A stretch of 64,000 nucleotides of DNA from positions 1 through 64,000 of the forward strand of contig NZ_JAJSBI010000029.1 in the NCBI RefSeq assembly GCF_021261325.1, written 5' to 3'. The notes under the pieces were generated by a model. The model did no database searches and was not told the origin of the DNA. It saw nothing but the letters and a program-made list of their open reading frames with translations. Made by a program: the position numbers and the translations under genes. The stretch comes from Streptomyces guryensis. GTDB lineage: Bacteria; Actinomycetota; Actinomycetes; Streptomycetales; Streptomycetaceae. This document shows positions 49,866 to 58,775 of the stretch, piece by piece (position 1 is the stretch's first letter; each line of letters starts with the position of its first letter).

Positions 49866-50957
49866 TCAGTCCAGGGGCTCCCCGTCGTCGTCGCCGTCGT
49901 CGTTGGCGGCGTAGGGATGGACGTACCGCTCCTCGCCGAAGGGGATGAACCAGTCCTGCACGGCGCCCTTGGCGATGCCGTCCGTGGTCGGGGTGTACAG
50001 CCACTCGTGGTCCATGTCCTCGAAGACGCTGTCGGCGAAGACCTGCAGGGCGGTTTCGACCTCGTCGCTCAGCAGCTCGTACAGGTCGGCCGTCACCTCG
50101 GCCTGGGCGAGCAGGAACTTCAGCAGCAGTTCCTCGGCCACGCAGCTGGGCCCGCCGAAGTGCGGCTGGGTGAGGCGGCCGGTCATGGTCACGGCGGTGA
50201 CCGTCAGGCGGCGGACGAACAGCACCGTGTACTGGAGGGCGAACCGCGGGGGCAGATCGTCGAGGACCATGAACGGCGCGTCGGTCTCCGCGACGGTGGG
50301 CCCGTCCTCCTCCAGCCCGGCCAGGTCCGTGAAGAGTTCGTCGACCAGCAGATCGATGGCGTACACGACGGCGCCGGCCGCGACCTCCGCCGCTTCACGG
50401 CCGACGATCCGCTCCTCCTCGTCCTCGCGGTGCCCGAAGGCCTCGAGCGGGAAGGCCCGCAGTGTCGGTGCGAGAGCACGGAGTGTTCGCCGCATGGCGT
50501 CGACTTCGGCGCGGTCGAGACGGCCCGACCCGGTGGAGGGCTCGGCCGCCGCGTGCCGGCGTGCGCGTTCAGCGGGATCCGCGGGCGGTGCGTCCGGACC
50601 GTCGGCCGCGTCGAGGCTCTCCTGCAGCAGTTCGGGGTGCAGGTCCACCCCGCATCTGGTGATCTCCCAGTCGGAGAGGGGTTCGCTGCGCTCCAGCAGC
50701 TCCGCGACGACCTCACGCGCGGCGTCCTCGGCGAATTCCAGTGCCGGGGCGTCGACGAAGAGCTTCAGCAGTACTCCGGCGGGATGGACGGCGATGGCGT
50801 CGTCCACCAGGTCGACCTCCATCCCGTCGGGTCCCTCGATCGCCGCGATCGAATCGAGCCCCTTGCGCAGCAGGAAGCCGACGCCCTCCCGCTGAAGAAC
50901 GTCGAGCTCCGGGGCGCCTTCGGGGAGGTCCACGTCCACAGTCACCGCGTATGTCAC
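49866..50957 (-). CDS. Conserved hypothetical actinobacterial protein upstream of argG
   Basis: The 363-residue acidic protein has no signal or membrane segments. It reads TYAVTVDVDLPEGAPELDVL, then LLRKGLDSIAAIEGPDGMEV and DLVDDAIAVHPAGVLLKLFV, ending in a very acidic tail NDDGDDDGEPLD. A serine/alanine-rich linker near 125-150 splits it into two parts. The GTG at 50957 is used since no ATG in this frame lies nearby and the frame continues upstream with no similarity. The family is unknown to me; the divergent argG is conserved next to it in streptomycetes, but no functional link is visible. Confidence 0.6.
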   Translation of the reverse strand: MTYAVTVDVDLPEGAPELDVLQREGVGFLLRKGLDSIAAIEGPDGMEVDLVDDAIAVHPAGVLLKLFVDAPALEFAEDAAREVVAELLERSEPLSDWEITRCGVDLHPELLQESLDAADGPDAPPADPAERARRHAAAEPSTGSGRLDRAEVDAMRRTLRALAPTLRAFPLEAFGHREDEEERIVGREAAEVAAGAVVYAIDLLVDELFTDLAGLEEDGPTVAETDAPFMVLDDLPPRFALQYTVLFVRRLTVTAVTMTGRLTQPHFGGPSCVAEELLLKFLLAQAEVTADLYELLSDEVETALQVFADSVFEDMDHEWLYTPTTDGIAKGAVQDWFIPFGEERYVHPYAANDDGDDDGEPLD

Positions 50958-51030
50958 ACGATCATGGTGCCTGAGCCGCGGCATCCCGTGGGCGGGAACC
51001 TGCAGGAATCGGCGGCACACAGAACCCCCT

Positions 51031-51059
51031 TTGCATGACCATGCGAGATGATGCATACT
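51031..51059 (+). promoter_or_regulatory. Leaderless argG promoter with an ArgR-like box
   Basis: TTGCAT (51031-51036), a 17-base spacer and CATACT (51054-51059) form a good promoter. The last -10 base is seven bases from the argG ATG at 51066, so transcription should begin at the start codon. GCAT-GACC-ATGC (51032-51043) is an ArgR-like dyad overlapping the -35. A ribosome-binding site is absent. Confidence 0.6.
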
Positions 51060-51065
51060 CTTCCT

Positions 51066-52520
51066 ATGTCCAAGGTCCTCACCTCCCTTCCCGCCGGCGA
51101 GCGCGTCGGCATCGCCTTCTCGGGCGGTCTCGACACCTCCGTCGCGGTCGCGTGGATGCGCGACAAGGGTGCCGTCCCGTGCACCTACACCGCCGACATC
51201 GGTCAGTACGACGAGCCCGACATCGCCTCGGTGCCCGGCCGTGCGAAGACCTACGGTGCCGAGATCGCACGTCTCGTCGACTGCCGTGCGGCACTGGTCG
51301 AGGAGGGCCTGGCCGCGCTGACCTGCGGGGCGTTCCACATCCGCTCCGGCGGGCGCGCCTACTTCAACACCACCCCGCTGGGCCGCGCCGTGACGGGCAC
51401 CCTCCTGGTCCGGGCGATGCTCGAGGACAACGTCCAGATCTGGGGCGACGGCTCGACCTTCAAGGGCAACGACATCGAGCGGTTCTACCGCTACGGCCTG
51501 CTCGCCAACCCGCACCTGCGGATCTACAAGCCCTGGCTGGACGCGAACTTCGTGACCGAGCTCGGCGGCCGCAAGGAAATGTCGGAGTGGCTGCTCGCCC
51601 ACGGCCTGCCCTACCGGGACAGCACGGAGAAGGCGTACTCCACCGACGCCAACATCTGGGGCGCCACCCACGAGGCCAAGACGCTGGAGCACCTGGACAC
51701 GGGCGTCGAGACCGTCGAGCCGATCATGGGCGTGCGGTTCTGGGACCCCGAGGTGGAGATCGTCGCCGAGGACGTGACGATCGGCTTCGACCAGGGCCGC
51801 CCTGTGACGATCAACGGCAAGGAGTTCGCCTGCCCGGTCGACCTGGTCATGGAGGCCAACGCCATCGGCGGCCGGCACGGCCTGGGCATGTCCGACCAGA
51901 TCGAGAACCGGATCATCGAGGCCAAGAGCCGCGGTATCTATGAGGCGCCGGGCATGGCCCTGCTGCACGCCGCGTACGAGCGCCTGGTCAACGCGATCCA
52001 CAACGAGGACACCCTCGCCCAGTACCACAACGAGGGCCGTCGTCTGGGCCGGCTGATGTACGAGGGCCGCTGGCTGGACCCGCAGGCGCTGATGATCCGT
52101 GAGTCGCTGCAGCGCTGGGTCGGCGCAGCCGTCACCGGCGAGGTGACGCTGCGGCTGCGGCGCGGTGAGGACTACTCGGTCCTCGACACCACGGGCCCGG
52201 CGTTCAGCTACCACCCGGACAAGCTGTCGATGGAGCGCACCGAGGACTCGGCGTTCGGCCCGGTGGACCGGATCGGCCAGCTCACCATGCGCAACCTGGA
52301 CATCGCCGACTCGCGCGCCAAGCTGGAGCAGTACGTCGGCCTGGGCCTGATCGGCACCGGCAGCCCCACCATCGGCGCCTCGCAGGCGGCCGCGACCGGC
52401 CTGATCGGCACCATGCCGGAACTGCCGGAGGGCGGGGCGGAGGTCATCGCCTCGCGCGGTGAGGTCTCGGAGGCCGACGAGCTGCTGGACCGCGCCGCGA
52501 TGGAGTTCGGCACGGACTGA
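51066..52520 (+). CDS. argG: Argininosuccinate synthase
   Basis: ArgG joins citrulline and aspartate using ATP in arginine synthesis. The 484-residue protein has the P-loop VGIAFSGGLDTSVAVAWMRD near residue 14, the substrate region YFNTTPLGRAVTGTLLVRAM and GDGSTFKGNDIERFYRYGLL, and DSTEKAYSTDANIWGATHEA. This is the longer type of ArgG that streptomycetes share with some gammaproteobacteria, not the 400-residue type. The start at 51066 fits homologues (MSKVLTSLPAG) and the promoter spacing; ATG 51048 or 51051 would add up to six residues. No other arg gene is close. A strong terminator follows. Confidence 0.95.
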   Translation: MSKVLTSLPAGERVGIAFSGGLDTSVAVAWMRDKGAVPCTYTADIGQYDEPDIASVPGRAKTYGAEIARLVDCRAALVEEGLAALTCGAFHIRSGGRAYFNTTPLGRAVTGTLLVRAMLEDNVQIWGDGSTFKGNDIERFYRYGLLANPHLRIYKPWLDANFVTELGGRKEMSEWLLAHGLPYRDSTEKAYSTDANIWGATHEAKTLEHLDTGVETVEPIMGVRFWDPEVEIVAEDVTIGFDQGRPVTINGKEFACPVDLVMEANAIGGRHGLGMSDQIENRIIEAKSRGIYEAPGMALLHAAYERLVNAIHNEDTLAQYHNEGRRLGRLMYEGRWLDPQALMIRESLQRWVGAAVTGEVTLRLRRGEDYSVLDTTGPAFSYHPDKLSMERTEDSAFGPVDRIGQLTMRNLDIADSRAKLEQYVGLGLIGTGSPTIGASQAAATGLIGTMPELPEGGAEVIASRGEVSEADELLDRAAMEFGTD

Positions 52521-52545
52521 CCAGCGGACTCGTCCGCGCAAGGAG

Positions 52546-52585
52546 AAGGCCGGCGCGACGCCCCTGGTGTCGGGCCGGCCTTTCC
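52546..52585 (+). terminator. argG terminator
   Basis: AAGGCCGGC (52546-52554) pairs perfectly with GCCGGCCTT (52574-52582), then TTTCC. It also serves the phosphoribosyltransferase gene that converges from the other side. Confidence 0.8.
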
Positions 52586-52625
52586 GTTGGACCATCGCCG
52601 GTCCCGCTGTCCGGAGCGCGCGGGC

Positions 52626-53273
52626 TCAGCCTGCCGCCGTGTGCAGGGCCCTCAGCACGTCCTCGTCCGTCAGCTGCTCGAACCGCTCGTAGCAGAGGCC
52701 CACAGCCATGAAGGACGCCGGCCGCCGAAGGCAGACCACCTCGTCGGCCTCGGCGCGCATCTCGTCCGCCGCGCGCGGTGAGCCGACCGGCACAGCGAGT
52801 ACGACGCGCTCGGGGGCCTGACGCCGTACGTACCGCAGTGCGGCGCGGGCCGTCGATCCGGTGGCGAGCCCGTCGTCGACGACGATGGCGGTGCGGCCCG
52901 TGAGGTCGGGGGCGGGGCGGCCCTGACGGTAGAGGCGTTCGCGGCGGTGGAGTTCCTTTCGTTCGCGTTCGACCACCGGGGCGAGCATGGTCTCGGTCAG
53001 GTCCAGTTGACGGAGGGCGTCCTCGTCGAGGAGGGGATCGTCGTCGCCGACGATCGCTCCGACGCCGAGTTCCTCCTGGAAGGGGGCGCCGATCTTCCGT
53101 ACGACCAGTACGTCGAGTGGGGCGTCCAGCGCCCGCGCCACCTCCCGGGCCACGGCGACTCCCCCGCGCGGAAGGGCCAGGACGAGGGGGTGCGGCAGGA
53201 CGCCCTTCTCCTGCTGGATCCGCAGCCGCTCGGCCAGTTCCCGCCCGGCCTCGGTGCGGTCATGGAACTGCAT
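52626..53273 (-). CDS. Phosphoribosyltransferase-domain protein
   Basis: The 215-residue protein reads LVLALPRGGVAVAREVARAL and APLDVLVVRKIGAPFQEELG, with the PRPP-binding loop TAIVVDDGLATGSTARAALR near 125. These match the family of predicted phosphoribosyltransferases often paired or fused with a dienelactone-hydrolase-like domain. Indeed such a hydrolase gene follows upstream on the same strand (at 53398). The ATG at 53273 is preceded by GGAG. The nucleobase substrate, if any, is unknown. Confidence 0.85.
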   Translation of the reverse strand: MQFHDRTEAGRELAERLRIQQEKGVLPHPLVLALPRGGVAVAREVARALDAPLDVLVVRKIGAPFQEELGVGAIVGDDDPLLDEDALRQLDLTETMLAPVVERERKELHRRERLYRQGRPAPDLTGRTAIVVDDGLATGSTARAALRYVRRQAPERVVLAVPVGSPRAADEMRAEADEVVCLRRPASFMAVGLCYERFEQLTDEDVLRALHTAAG

Positions 53274-53397
53274 CGCGGTCGCCACTCCTTCCCACACGGA
53301 GACGGCCCCCTCGGTCCGGTTCCCCGCGTACCCCGCGCGCGCCGGTCGAAGCACACGCCCCGGCCGTCCCTCCGTCTCGCGCGCGGCCCGTCGCCCC

Positions 53398-54078
53398 TCA
53401 CTGCTCCGCTACGGCCTCACCTGCGGTCTTGAGGCGGTCGTCGCACCAGTGGCGCACCATCTCCGCGACCTGCTCCAGCGCTCCGGGCTCCTCGAACAGG
53501 TGCGTGGCGCCGGGCACCACACGCAGCGAGTGCGGACCGCTCAGCTCCCGGGCCGCCGCCTGGTTCAGCCGCAGCACCTCCGGGTCCATGCCGCCGACGA
53601 TCAGGAGCACGGGGGCCCGTACGCCGGGGAGGACGTCGCCGGCCAGGTCGGGGCGCCCGCCCCGCGACACGACGGTCAGGGTGCGCAGTGGCCGCTCCGC
53701 GGCGGCCACCAGGGCCGCTGCCGCCCCGGTGCTGGCCCCGAACAGGACGACCGGAAGCTTCCCTGTGTCGGGCTGTGTTTCCAGCCAGTCGACCACGGCG
53801 ACCACGCGGCGGCCCAGGAGAGGTATGTCGAAGCGGTACTCCGCCGTCGATGCGTCCCGGCGGTCCTCCTCCTCGGTGAGCAGGTCCATCAGGGCGGTAC
53901 CCAGCCCGGCGGTGCGCAGTTCGGCAGCGACCGCGCGGTTGCGGGGGCTGTGCCGGGAGCTGCCGCTGCCGTGGGCGAACACCACGACCGCGCGGGCCGA
54001 GTCGGGCAGGACCAGATCGCCCGGGAGCGCCACGCCATCGGCGGGAACCGTGATCAGCTGGGAGATCATCGCCATCAT
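53398..54078 (-). CDS. Dienelactone-hydrolase-like alpha/beta hydrolase
   Basis: The 226-residue protein has an oxyanion loop ARAVVVFAHGSGSSRHSPRN, a nucleophile in LPVVLFGASTGAAAALVAAA (GxSxG), acid APVLLIVGGMDPEVLRLNQ and catalytic His in RVVPGATHLFEEPGALEQ. It is the usual partner of the phosphoribosyltransferase found next to it, and some genomes fuse the two; the pair's role is unknown. I chose the ATG at 54078, with GAGGAAG six bases ahead; ATG 54069 is possible. Confidence 0.85.
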   Translation of the reverse strand: MMAMISQLITVPADGVALPGDLVLPDSARAVVVFAHGSGSSRHSPRNRAVAAELRTAGLGTALMDLLTEEEDRRDASTAEYRFDIPLLGRRVVAVVDWLETQPDTGKLPVVLFGASTGAAAALVAAAERPLRTLTVVSRGGRPDLAGDVLPGVRAPVLLIVGGMDPEVLRLNQAAARELSGPHSLRVVPGATHLFEEPGALEQVAEMVRHWCDDRLKTAGEAVAEQ

Positions 54079-54174
54079 CTTCTTCCTCGTGGCCGGCCCG
54101 GCGGGGCCTCGTATGGCCTGCCGGGTCACGGGTACCCGTACTGCCGAAGTACTTCTTTCGAGGAGATGACTCGG

Positions 54175-54483
54175 ATGCTGCTCATCGGACTGCTTCTCCT
54201 CGGGGCGACAGGCGCCTTCACCGCCCTGGCGATCGCCGGCAACCTGTCCGGGGGCCCCGAATACACCGTCTCGGTGCTCGATCACCGGATCGCCACCATG
54301 AACACGCTGGCCGTCTTCAGCTCCGGCCTCGCGCTGGCGCTCATCTTCTGCCTGGCGCTGGCCACGGCGGTGAGCGGCGCGTCGCACCGCCCGACGCATC
54401 GCCGCCATCGCAGGGTGCGGACGCGCGGCAACGGCGGGACCACCCGTATCGACGACATGACGGGGCCGGACCAGCGGGCCTGA
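54175..54483 (+). CDS. Small two-helix membrane protein
   Basis: The 102-residue protein has two hydrophobic helices, LLIGLLLLGATGAFTALAIA at the start and LAVFSSGLALALIFCLALAT at about 45-65, then a basic tail (HRPTHRRHRRVRTRGNGG). The arrangement suggests a small inner-membrane anchor whose arginine-rich tail lies in the cytoplasm. ATG 54175 is preferred over 54166, since GAGGAG is nine bases ahead. Function unknown; it is divergent from the hydrolase gene. Confidence 0.65.
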   Translation: MLLIGLLLLGATGAFTALAIAGNLSGGPEYTVSVLDHRIATMNTLAVFSSGLALALIFCLALATAVSGASHRPTHRRHRRVRTRGNGGTTRIDDMTGPDQRA

Positions 54484-54489
54484 GGTGTC

Positions 54490-55251
54490 TCACCGGTGCC
54501 GCAGCCGCACGAGGTGGTACAGCACCGGCATCACGGTCGTGCGGTTCTCCTTCAGCGTGGGCTGCAGGAAGCGGTAGAAGCTCGGCTTGGTGAACTGGCG
54601 CAGGGCGACGGCGGCCAGGCTCAGGTTCCAGTGGGCGTGGCCGACGAAGCAGTAGTCGGAGGTCGTGCCGTCGAGAGGCTGCAGCAGCAGCGAGTTGTCG
54701 AGGCCGGTTTCGGCGGCGTACCAGCCCGCGAGGTGCTCCCAGAGTTCTGCGATGAGTTCGGGATCATCACCGACGAAGTAGCTGAACTGGAACAGGCCCT
54801 CCTGGCTGCGGCCCACGTCGGCGACGCACTTGCCGCAGCGGGCCGCCATCACATGGACGTCGCCGGCGGCCTGCTCCAGCCGTCGGCGCAGTTGACGGTA
54901 GGCGGGGGTGTCCTGCACCAGCTCGATGTCCTGCGGCGTCCTGGTCTCGACGAGGACGACCACGTCGTAGCGGGCCGGGTGGACGGTGTCCGACGGGTGC
55001 CGGCCGACGGTCGGTGCCACGGCGGCGGCCTGGTACACGCTCGCTCGTTTCACCTCGCCCAGGCTGGCCAGGTCCTCCGCCTCGGCCCGCAGCAGATCGA
55101 GCAGGTGTGTCTTGTCACGGCTGTGCCCGGGCCTGCCGATCCCGCCCGGAGGCTCCACCGCCGCCGCGATGTGGAGGTAGCCGGACGGCGGCGGCTCGGC
55201 GAGGTGCGCCGGAGCGAACTTGGAGCGTGGGTGAACGAGGGTGACGCTCAT
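54490..55251 (-). CDS. Conserved actinobacterial protein of unknown function
   Basis: The 253-residue protein reads YLHIAAAVEPPGGIGRPGHS and KTHLLDLLRAEAEDLASLGE, with RYDVVVLVETRTPQDIELVQ, a CGKC motif near 139 and TGLDNSLLLQPLDGTTSDYC. No signal or membrane segment is seen. CGKC and the nearby acidic residues could bind metal, but I know no named family. The start ATG at 55251 follows GGGAGA. It converges on the membrane-protein gene, with only six bases between stops. Confidence 0.6.
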   Translation of the reverse strand: MSVTLVHPRSKFAPAHLAEPPPSGYLHIAAAVEPPGGIGRPGHSRDKTHLLDLLRAEAEDLASLGEVKRASVYQAAAVAPTVGRHPSDTVHPARYDVVVLVETRTPQDIELVQDTPAYRQLRRRLEQAAGDVHVMAARCGKCVADVGRSQEGLFQFSYFVGDDPELIAELWEHLAGWYAAETGLDNSLLLQPLDGTTSDYCFVGHAHWNLSLAAVALRQFTKPSFYRFLQPTLKENRTTVMPVLYHLVRLRHR

Positions 55252-55356
55252 GGGATTCTCCCGCGGAACGGTGCGTTCCCTGGCCGTGGTAGCGCCTACC
55301 CGAAATGCCCGGCCTCACGCTCGCCTCGTCCGCGTGACGGCCACTACCGTGGGGGC

Positions 55357-56493
55357 ATGGGCGGCGGCACGGTGACGCTGTTCCTGTGCGGCGATGTGAT
55401 GCTCGGGCGCGGCGTCGACCAGATCCTGGCGCACCCCGGCGAACCGGAACTGCGGGAGGGGTACGTCGGAGACGCCCGCTCCTACGTCTGCCTGGCGGAG
55501 TCGGTGAGCGGTCCGGTTCCCGCCCCTGTGGCACCGTCCTGGCCGTGGGGCGAGGCCCTGCGCGTGCTGGCGGAAGCCGCCCCGGATGTCCGGATCGTGA
55601 ACCTGGAGACGTCCGTGACGGGCAGCGCCGCCTTCGCGCCCGACAAGCTGATCCACTACCGCATGCATCCGGCCAACCTGCCCGCCCTCGCCGTCGCTCG
55701 CCCGGACGTCTGCGTCCTCGCCAACAACCACGTGCTGGACTTCGGCCGTGAGGGCCTGACGGAGACGCTGGACGCGCTGGCCCGGGCGGGCCTGCGGACG
55801 GCGGGAGCGGGACGCAGCGCCGGGGAGGCCCACGCGCCCGCCGCGGTGCCGGTCCCGGACGGCGGCCGGGTGCTGGTGTTCGCCCTCGGGGCACAATCCA
55901 GCGGTATTCCGCCGGGCTGGGCGGCGACCGCCGACCTGTCGGGGGTCTCCTGTCTGCCCGAGGTGTCGGCGGCCGCCGCCGCGGAGATCGTCCAGCGGGT
56001 GCGGGCGGAAAGACGTACGGGCGACCTCGTGGTCGTGTCCGTGCACTGGGGCTCGAACTGGGGGTACCGGGTGCCCCGGGAACACGTCCGCTTCGCCCGC
56101 GCCCTGGTGGACGGCGGGGTCGACGTGGTCCACGGCCACTCCTCGCACCATCCCCGCCGGATCGAGGTCTACCGCGACCGGCTGATCCTTTACGGCTGCG
56201 GCGACTTCATCGACGACTACGAGGGCATCGGCGGCCACGAGGAGTACCGCGACGACCTGCGGATCGCCTACCTCCTCACGGTCGCGGCGGACACCGGGCG
56301 GCTGACCGGCCTGCGCATGGTGCCCCTGCGGGCCCGGCGCATGCGTCTCGAACCCGCGCCGGACGCGGACCGCGGCTGGCTGTGCGCCACCCTGAACCGC
56401 ATCAGCGACGCCGTACACGTGACCCTGGAACCCGACGGCACGCTCACGCTGCCGTACCCCGCCCCCGAACGCCGAACCGGGACCGGCCCGTGA
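55357..56493 (+). CDS. CapA-family metallophosphatase-like protein
   Basis: The 378-residue protein resembles CapA/PgsA proteins of poly-gamma-glutamate capsule systems. Visible: TLFLCGDVMLGRGVDQILAH near 8 (metal Asp), VRIVNLETSVTGSAAFAPDK, VCVLANNHVLDFGREGLTET (metal His), VVVSVHWGSNWGYRVPREHV and DVVHGHSSHHPRRIEVYRDR. No signal peptide or transmembrane anchor is evident, unlike many CapA proteins, so a cytoplasmic or stand-alone role is likely. No capB/C/D neighbours. Start ATG 55357. Confidence 0.88.
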   Translation: MGGGTVTLFLCGDVMLGRGVDQILAHPGEPELREGYVGDARSYVCLAESVSGPVPAPVAPSWPWGEALRVLAEAAPDVRIVNLETSVTGSAAFAPDKLIHYRMHPANLPALAVARPDVCVLANNHVLDFGREGLTETLDALARAGLRTAGAGRSAGEAHAPAAVPVPDGGRVLVFALGAQSSGIPPGWAATADLSGVSCLPEVSAAAAAEIVQRVRAERRTGDLVVVSVHWGSNWGYRVPREHVRFARALVDGGVDVVHGHSSHHPRRIEVYRDRLILYGCGDFIDDYEGIGGHEEYRDDLRIAYLLTVAADTGRLTGLRMVPLRARRMRLEPAPDADRGWLCATLNRISDAVHVTLEPDGTLTLPYPAPERRTGTGP

Positions 56494-56557
56494 ACCGATG
56501 ACGACTCGCATCCCGCACACGGCTACCGGGTCGAGGGAGGCCGGCCGTTCGGGAACC

Positions 56558-56983
56558 TCAGCGGTTCGGGGCCGCCCTGCCGATGTCCATCAGGGCCGAG
56601 TGCGGGTCCTCGGTGCCGGCGAGGTCGCCGAGGCTGACGAAGCCGACCGGGCAGCCGCCGCGCTCTACGACCGGAAGGCGGCGGACGGCGTACTTGCGCA
56701 TCAGTTCGAGGGCGCGGTCGGTCGTGTCGTCCGGCGTCAGGGTCACCACGGGCGGTGGTGTGCACACCGAGCCGACGGTCGTGTCGGCGGGGTCCCGGCC
56801 CGCTGCGAGCGCCCGGACCACGATGTCACGGTCGGTGAGCACACCGAACAGGTCGCAGTCGTAGGCCACCAGCACGTCACCCACGTCCTGCTCACGCATC
56901 ACGCGGGCCGCACGCGCCACCGTGGTCATGGGCTCGACGGCGGCCGCGCCGGGTGACATCACGTCGCGTATCTTCCGGGTCAT
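56558..56983 (-). CDS. CBS-domain pair protein
   Basis: The 141-residue protein is a tandem CBS pair: IRDVMSPGAAAVEPMTTVAR, VGDVLVAYDCDLFGVLTDRD and VVRALAAG form the first, VVTLTPDDTTDRALELMRKY, RRLPVVERGGCPVGFVSLGD the second. Small CBS pairs bind adenosyl nucleotides and are thought to sense energy or oxidative state in streptomycetes. The ATG at 56983 follows GGGAGG by five bases. It lies on the same strand as the broken murJ and NUDIX genes but is separated from murJ by about 110 bases. Confidence 0.9.
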   Translation of the reverse strand: MTRKIRDVMSPGAAAVEPMTTVARAARVMREQDVGDVLVAYDCDLFGVLTDRDIVVRALAAGRDPADTTVGSVCTPPPVVTLTPDDTTDRALELMRKYAVRRLPVVERGGCPVGFVSLGDLAGTEDPHSALMDIGRAAPNR

Positions 56984-57090
56984 GGTGCCTCCCAGGTCCT
57001 CGATCGCGAGGTAGTGCTTGTCGCCCGCGTAGCCCGCAGCGGAATCGGTAAACCGGCCGGCCGCCGTCGGGCGGAGCCCCGGCTCGGGCG

Positions 57091-58766
57091 TCACCGCAGT
57101 CCGGGCAGGCTGCGCAGCTCTTCGATCCTCAGGAGACGGGCCAGCGCCACGAACGCCAGAGCCAGTGCGAGCGTTCCCGCGGCGAGGGCACCCACGGTGG
57201 CCCAGGTACCGCTGCCCAGGACGGTGGTGCAGGCGTGTGCGGCGGTCCAGCCCGCGGCCGCGGCGAGCGCGGCGGCGAACAGCAGTCTGAGGTAGGTGCG
57301 CCGCACGGCGCCGTCGTCCAGGCGGCCGCCGGTCCTGCGGCGCAGCAGCCGTGCGGTCAGCGCGAGGCCGGCGAAGTAGGAGAGGGCGTAGGCGCCGGCC
57401 ATGCCGGTCACGGACCAGCGGGCGGGCAGCAGGACGTGGCAGGCGGTGGCCAGGGCGATGTTCACGGCGGAGATCCACACGGCCATGAAGAACGGGGTGC
57501 GGGTGTCCTCGAAGGCGTAGAAGCCGCGCAGCAGCAGGTACTGCGCGGAGAACGGGATCAGGCCGAGCCCGAACGCCTGCAGCATGTGCCCGCCCGGCTG
57601 CGCGATGGTGGCGTCGGACGCGCCGTGGGCGAAGAGCAGTGTGCCGATCTGGGGCCCCAGGGCGAGGAAGAGGAAGGCCGCGGGCACGACGACGACGCCG
57701 GTGACGCGCAGCGCCCGCGACAGGTCGGCGCGCAGGTCCGCGACGCGGCCCTGCTCATCCGCGGCAGCAGCGCGGTCACCAGGGACACCGTGACGATGGA
57801 CTGGGGCAGCATCCAGATGGTCTGCGCGTACATGTAGGCGGAGTAGCCCACACCGGCCTTCGTCCGTTGCGCGTCGGCGGCGTTGGCGTAGCTCGTGATC
57901 ACCGCCAGGGAGACCTGGTTGGCCAGGACGAACAGCAGCGTCCACTTCGCCGCGTGGATACCGCTGCCCAGGCCGGTGCCGCGCCAGTCGAACCGGGGGC
58001 GGAAACGGAATCCTGCCGCCCGCGCGAACGGGATCAGCGCCAGAGCCTGTACGGCGATGCCGGCGGTCGTCCCGACACCCAGGAGCCGCACCTGGGCCTC
58101 GGTGATGTCCTCGACCCGCTCCGGGACGGTCATCAGGCCCAGGTAGGCGCCGAACATGCCGATCAGGACGACGTTGTTGAGGACCGGGGTCCACATCATC
58201 GCCCCGAACTTCTCGCGCGCGTTGAGTACTTGGCCGTAGATGCCGAACAACCCGTAGAAGAAGATCTGCGGGAGCAGGAACCGCCCGAACGTCACCGTGA
58301 GTTGAAAGGCCTCGTGCTTGTCCGGGGTGTCCTCGATGTAGACACCGACGATCTGCGGTGTGGCCCACACCGCGAGTGCGGTGCCCACGCCGAGCACGCA
58401 CACCACGAGGGTCACCAGCCGCTGCTCGTAGGCCCGGCCGCCGTCGGAATCGGTGGCGCGCGCCCGTACCAGCTGGGGTACCAGTACGGCGTTCAGCGCA
58501 CCGCCGATCAACAGGGTGTACAGGCTGGTCGGCACCGTGTTCGCCGTGTTGTACGTGTCGGCCAGCTGGCCCAGGCCCAGTGCCGCGGCCTGCATCACCT
58601 GCCGTATCAGCCCCGTGGCCCGGGACACGACGGTGGCCACAGCCATCAGCACCGACGACCGGCCCGGTCCGCCCGTCGCCGCTTTCCTCCGCCGGACGGC
58701 ATGCCGCCCCCGTGCTCGTTCGCCCGTCGACGTGGTCAGCGTCGCGGGCTGCTCCCCCTGCTTCAT
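57091..58766 (-). pseudogene. MurJ/MviN-family lipid II flippase paralogue, frameshifted
   Basis: The N-terminal part is clear: VLMAVATVVSRATGLIRQVM, TANTVPTSLYTLLIGGALNA, FFYGLFGIYGQVLNAREKFG, MMWTPVLNNVVLIGMFGAYL. After SLVTALLPRMSRAA near 57757 the frame changes: the other frame resumes ADEQGRVADLRADLSRALRV and carries on to RLLRIEELRSLPGLR through the remaining helices. The short string GCGGATGAGC serves both frames at the junction, as expected if about 14-17 bases were lost between two direct repeats. Intact, it would be about 550 residues. The essential murJ normally sits elsewhere, so this is a dispensable copy. NUDIX lies nine bases upstream. Confidence 0.8.
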
Positions 58767-58775
58767 CCGGCCAAC

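Noticed and set aside
49866..52595. A 909-codon minus-strand frame covering argG
   Set aside because: Only the part up to about 50957 is a real gene; the rest is antisense to argG, whose family match is far stronger.
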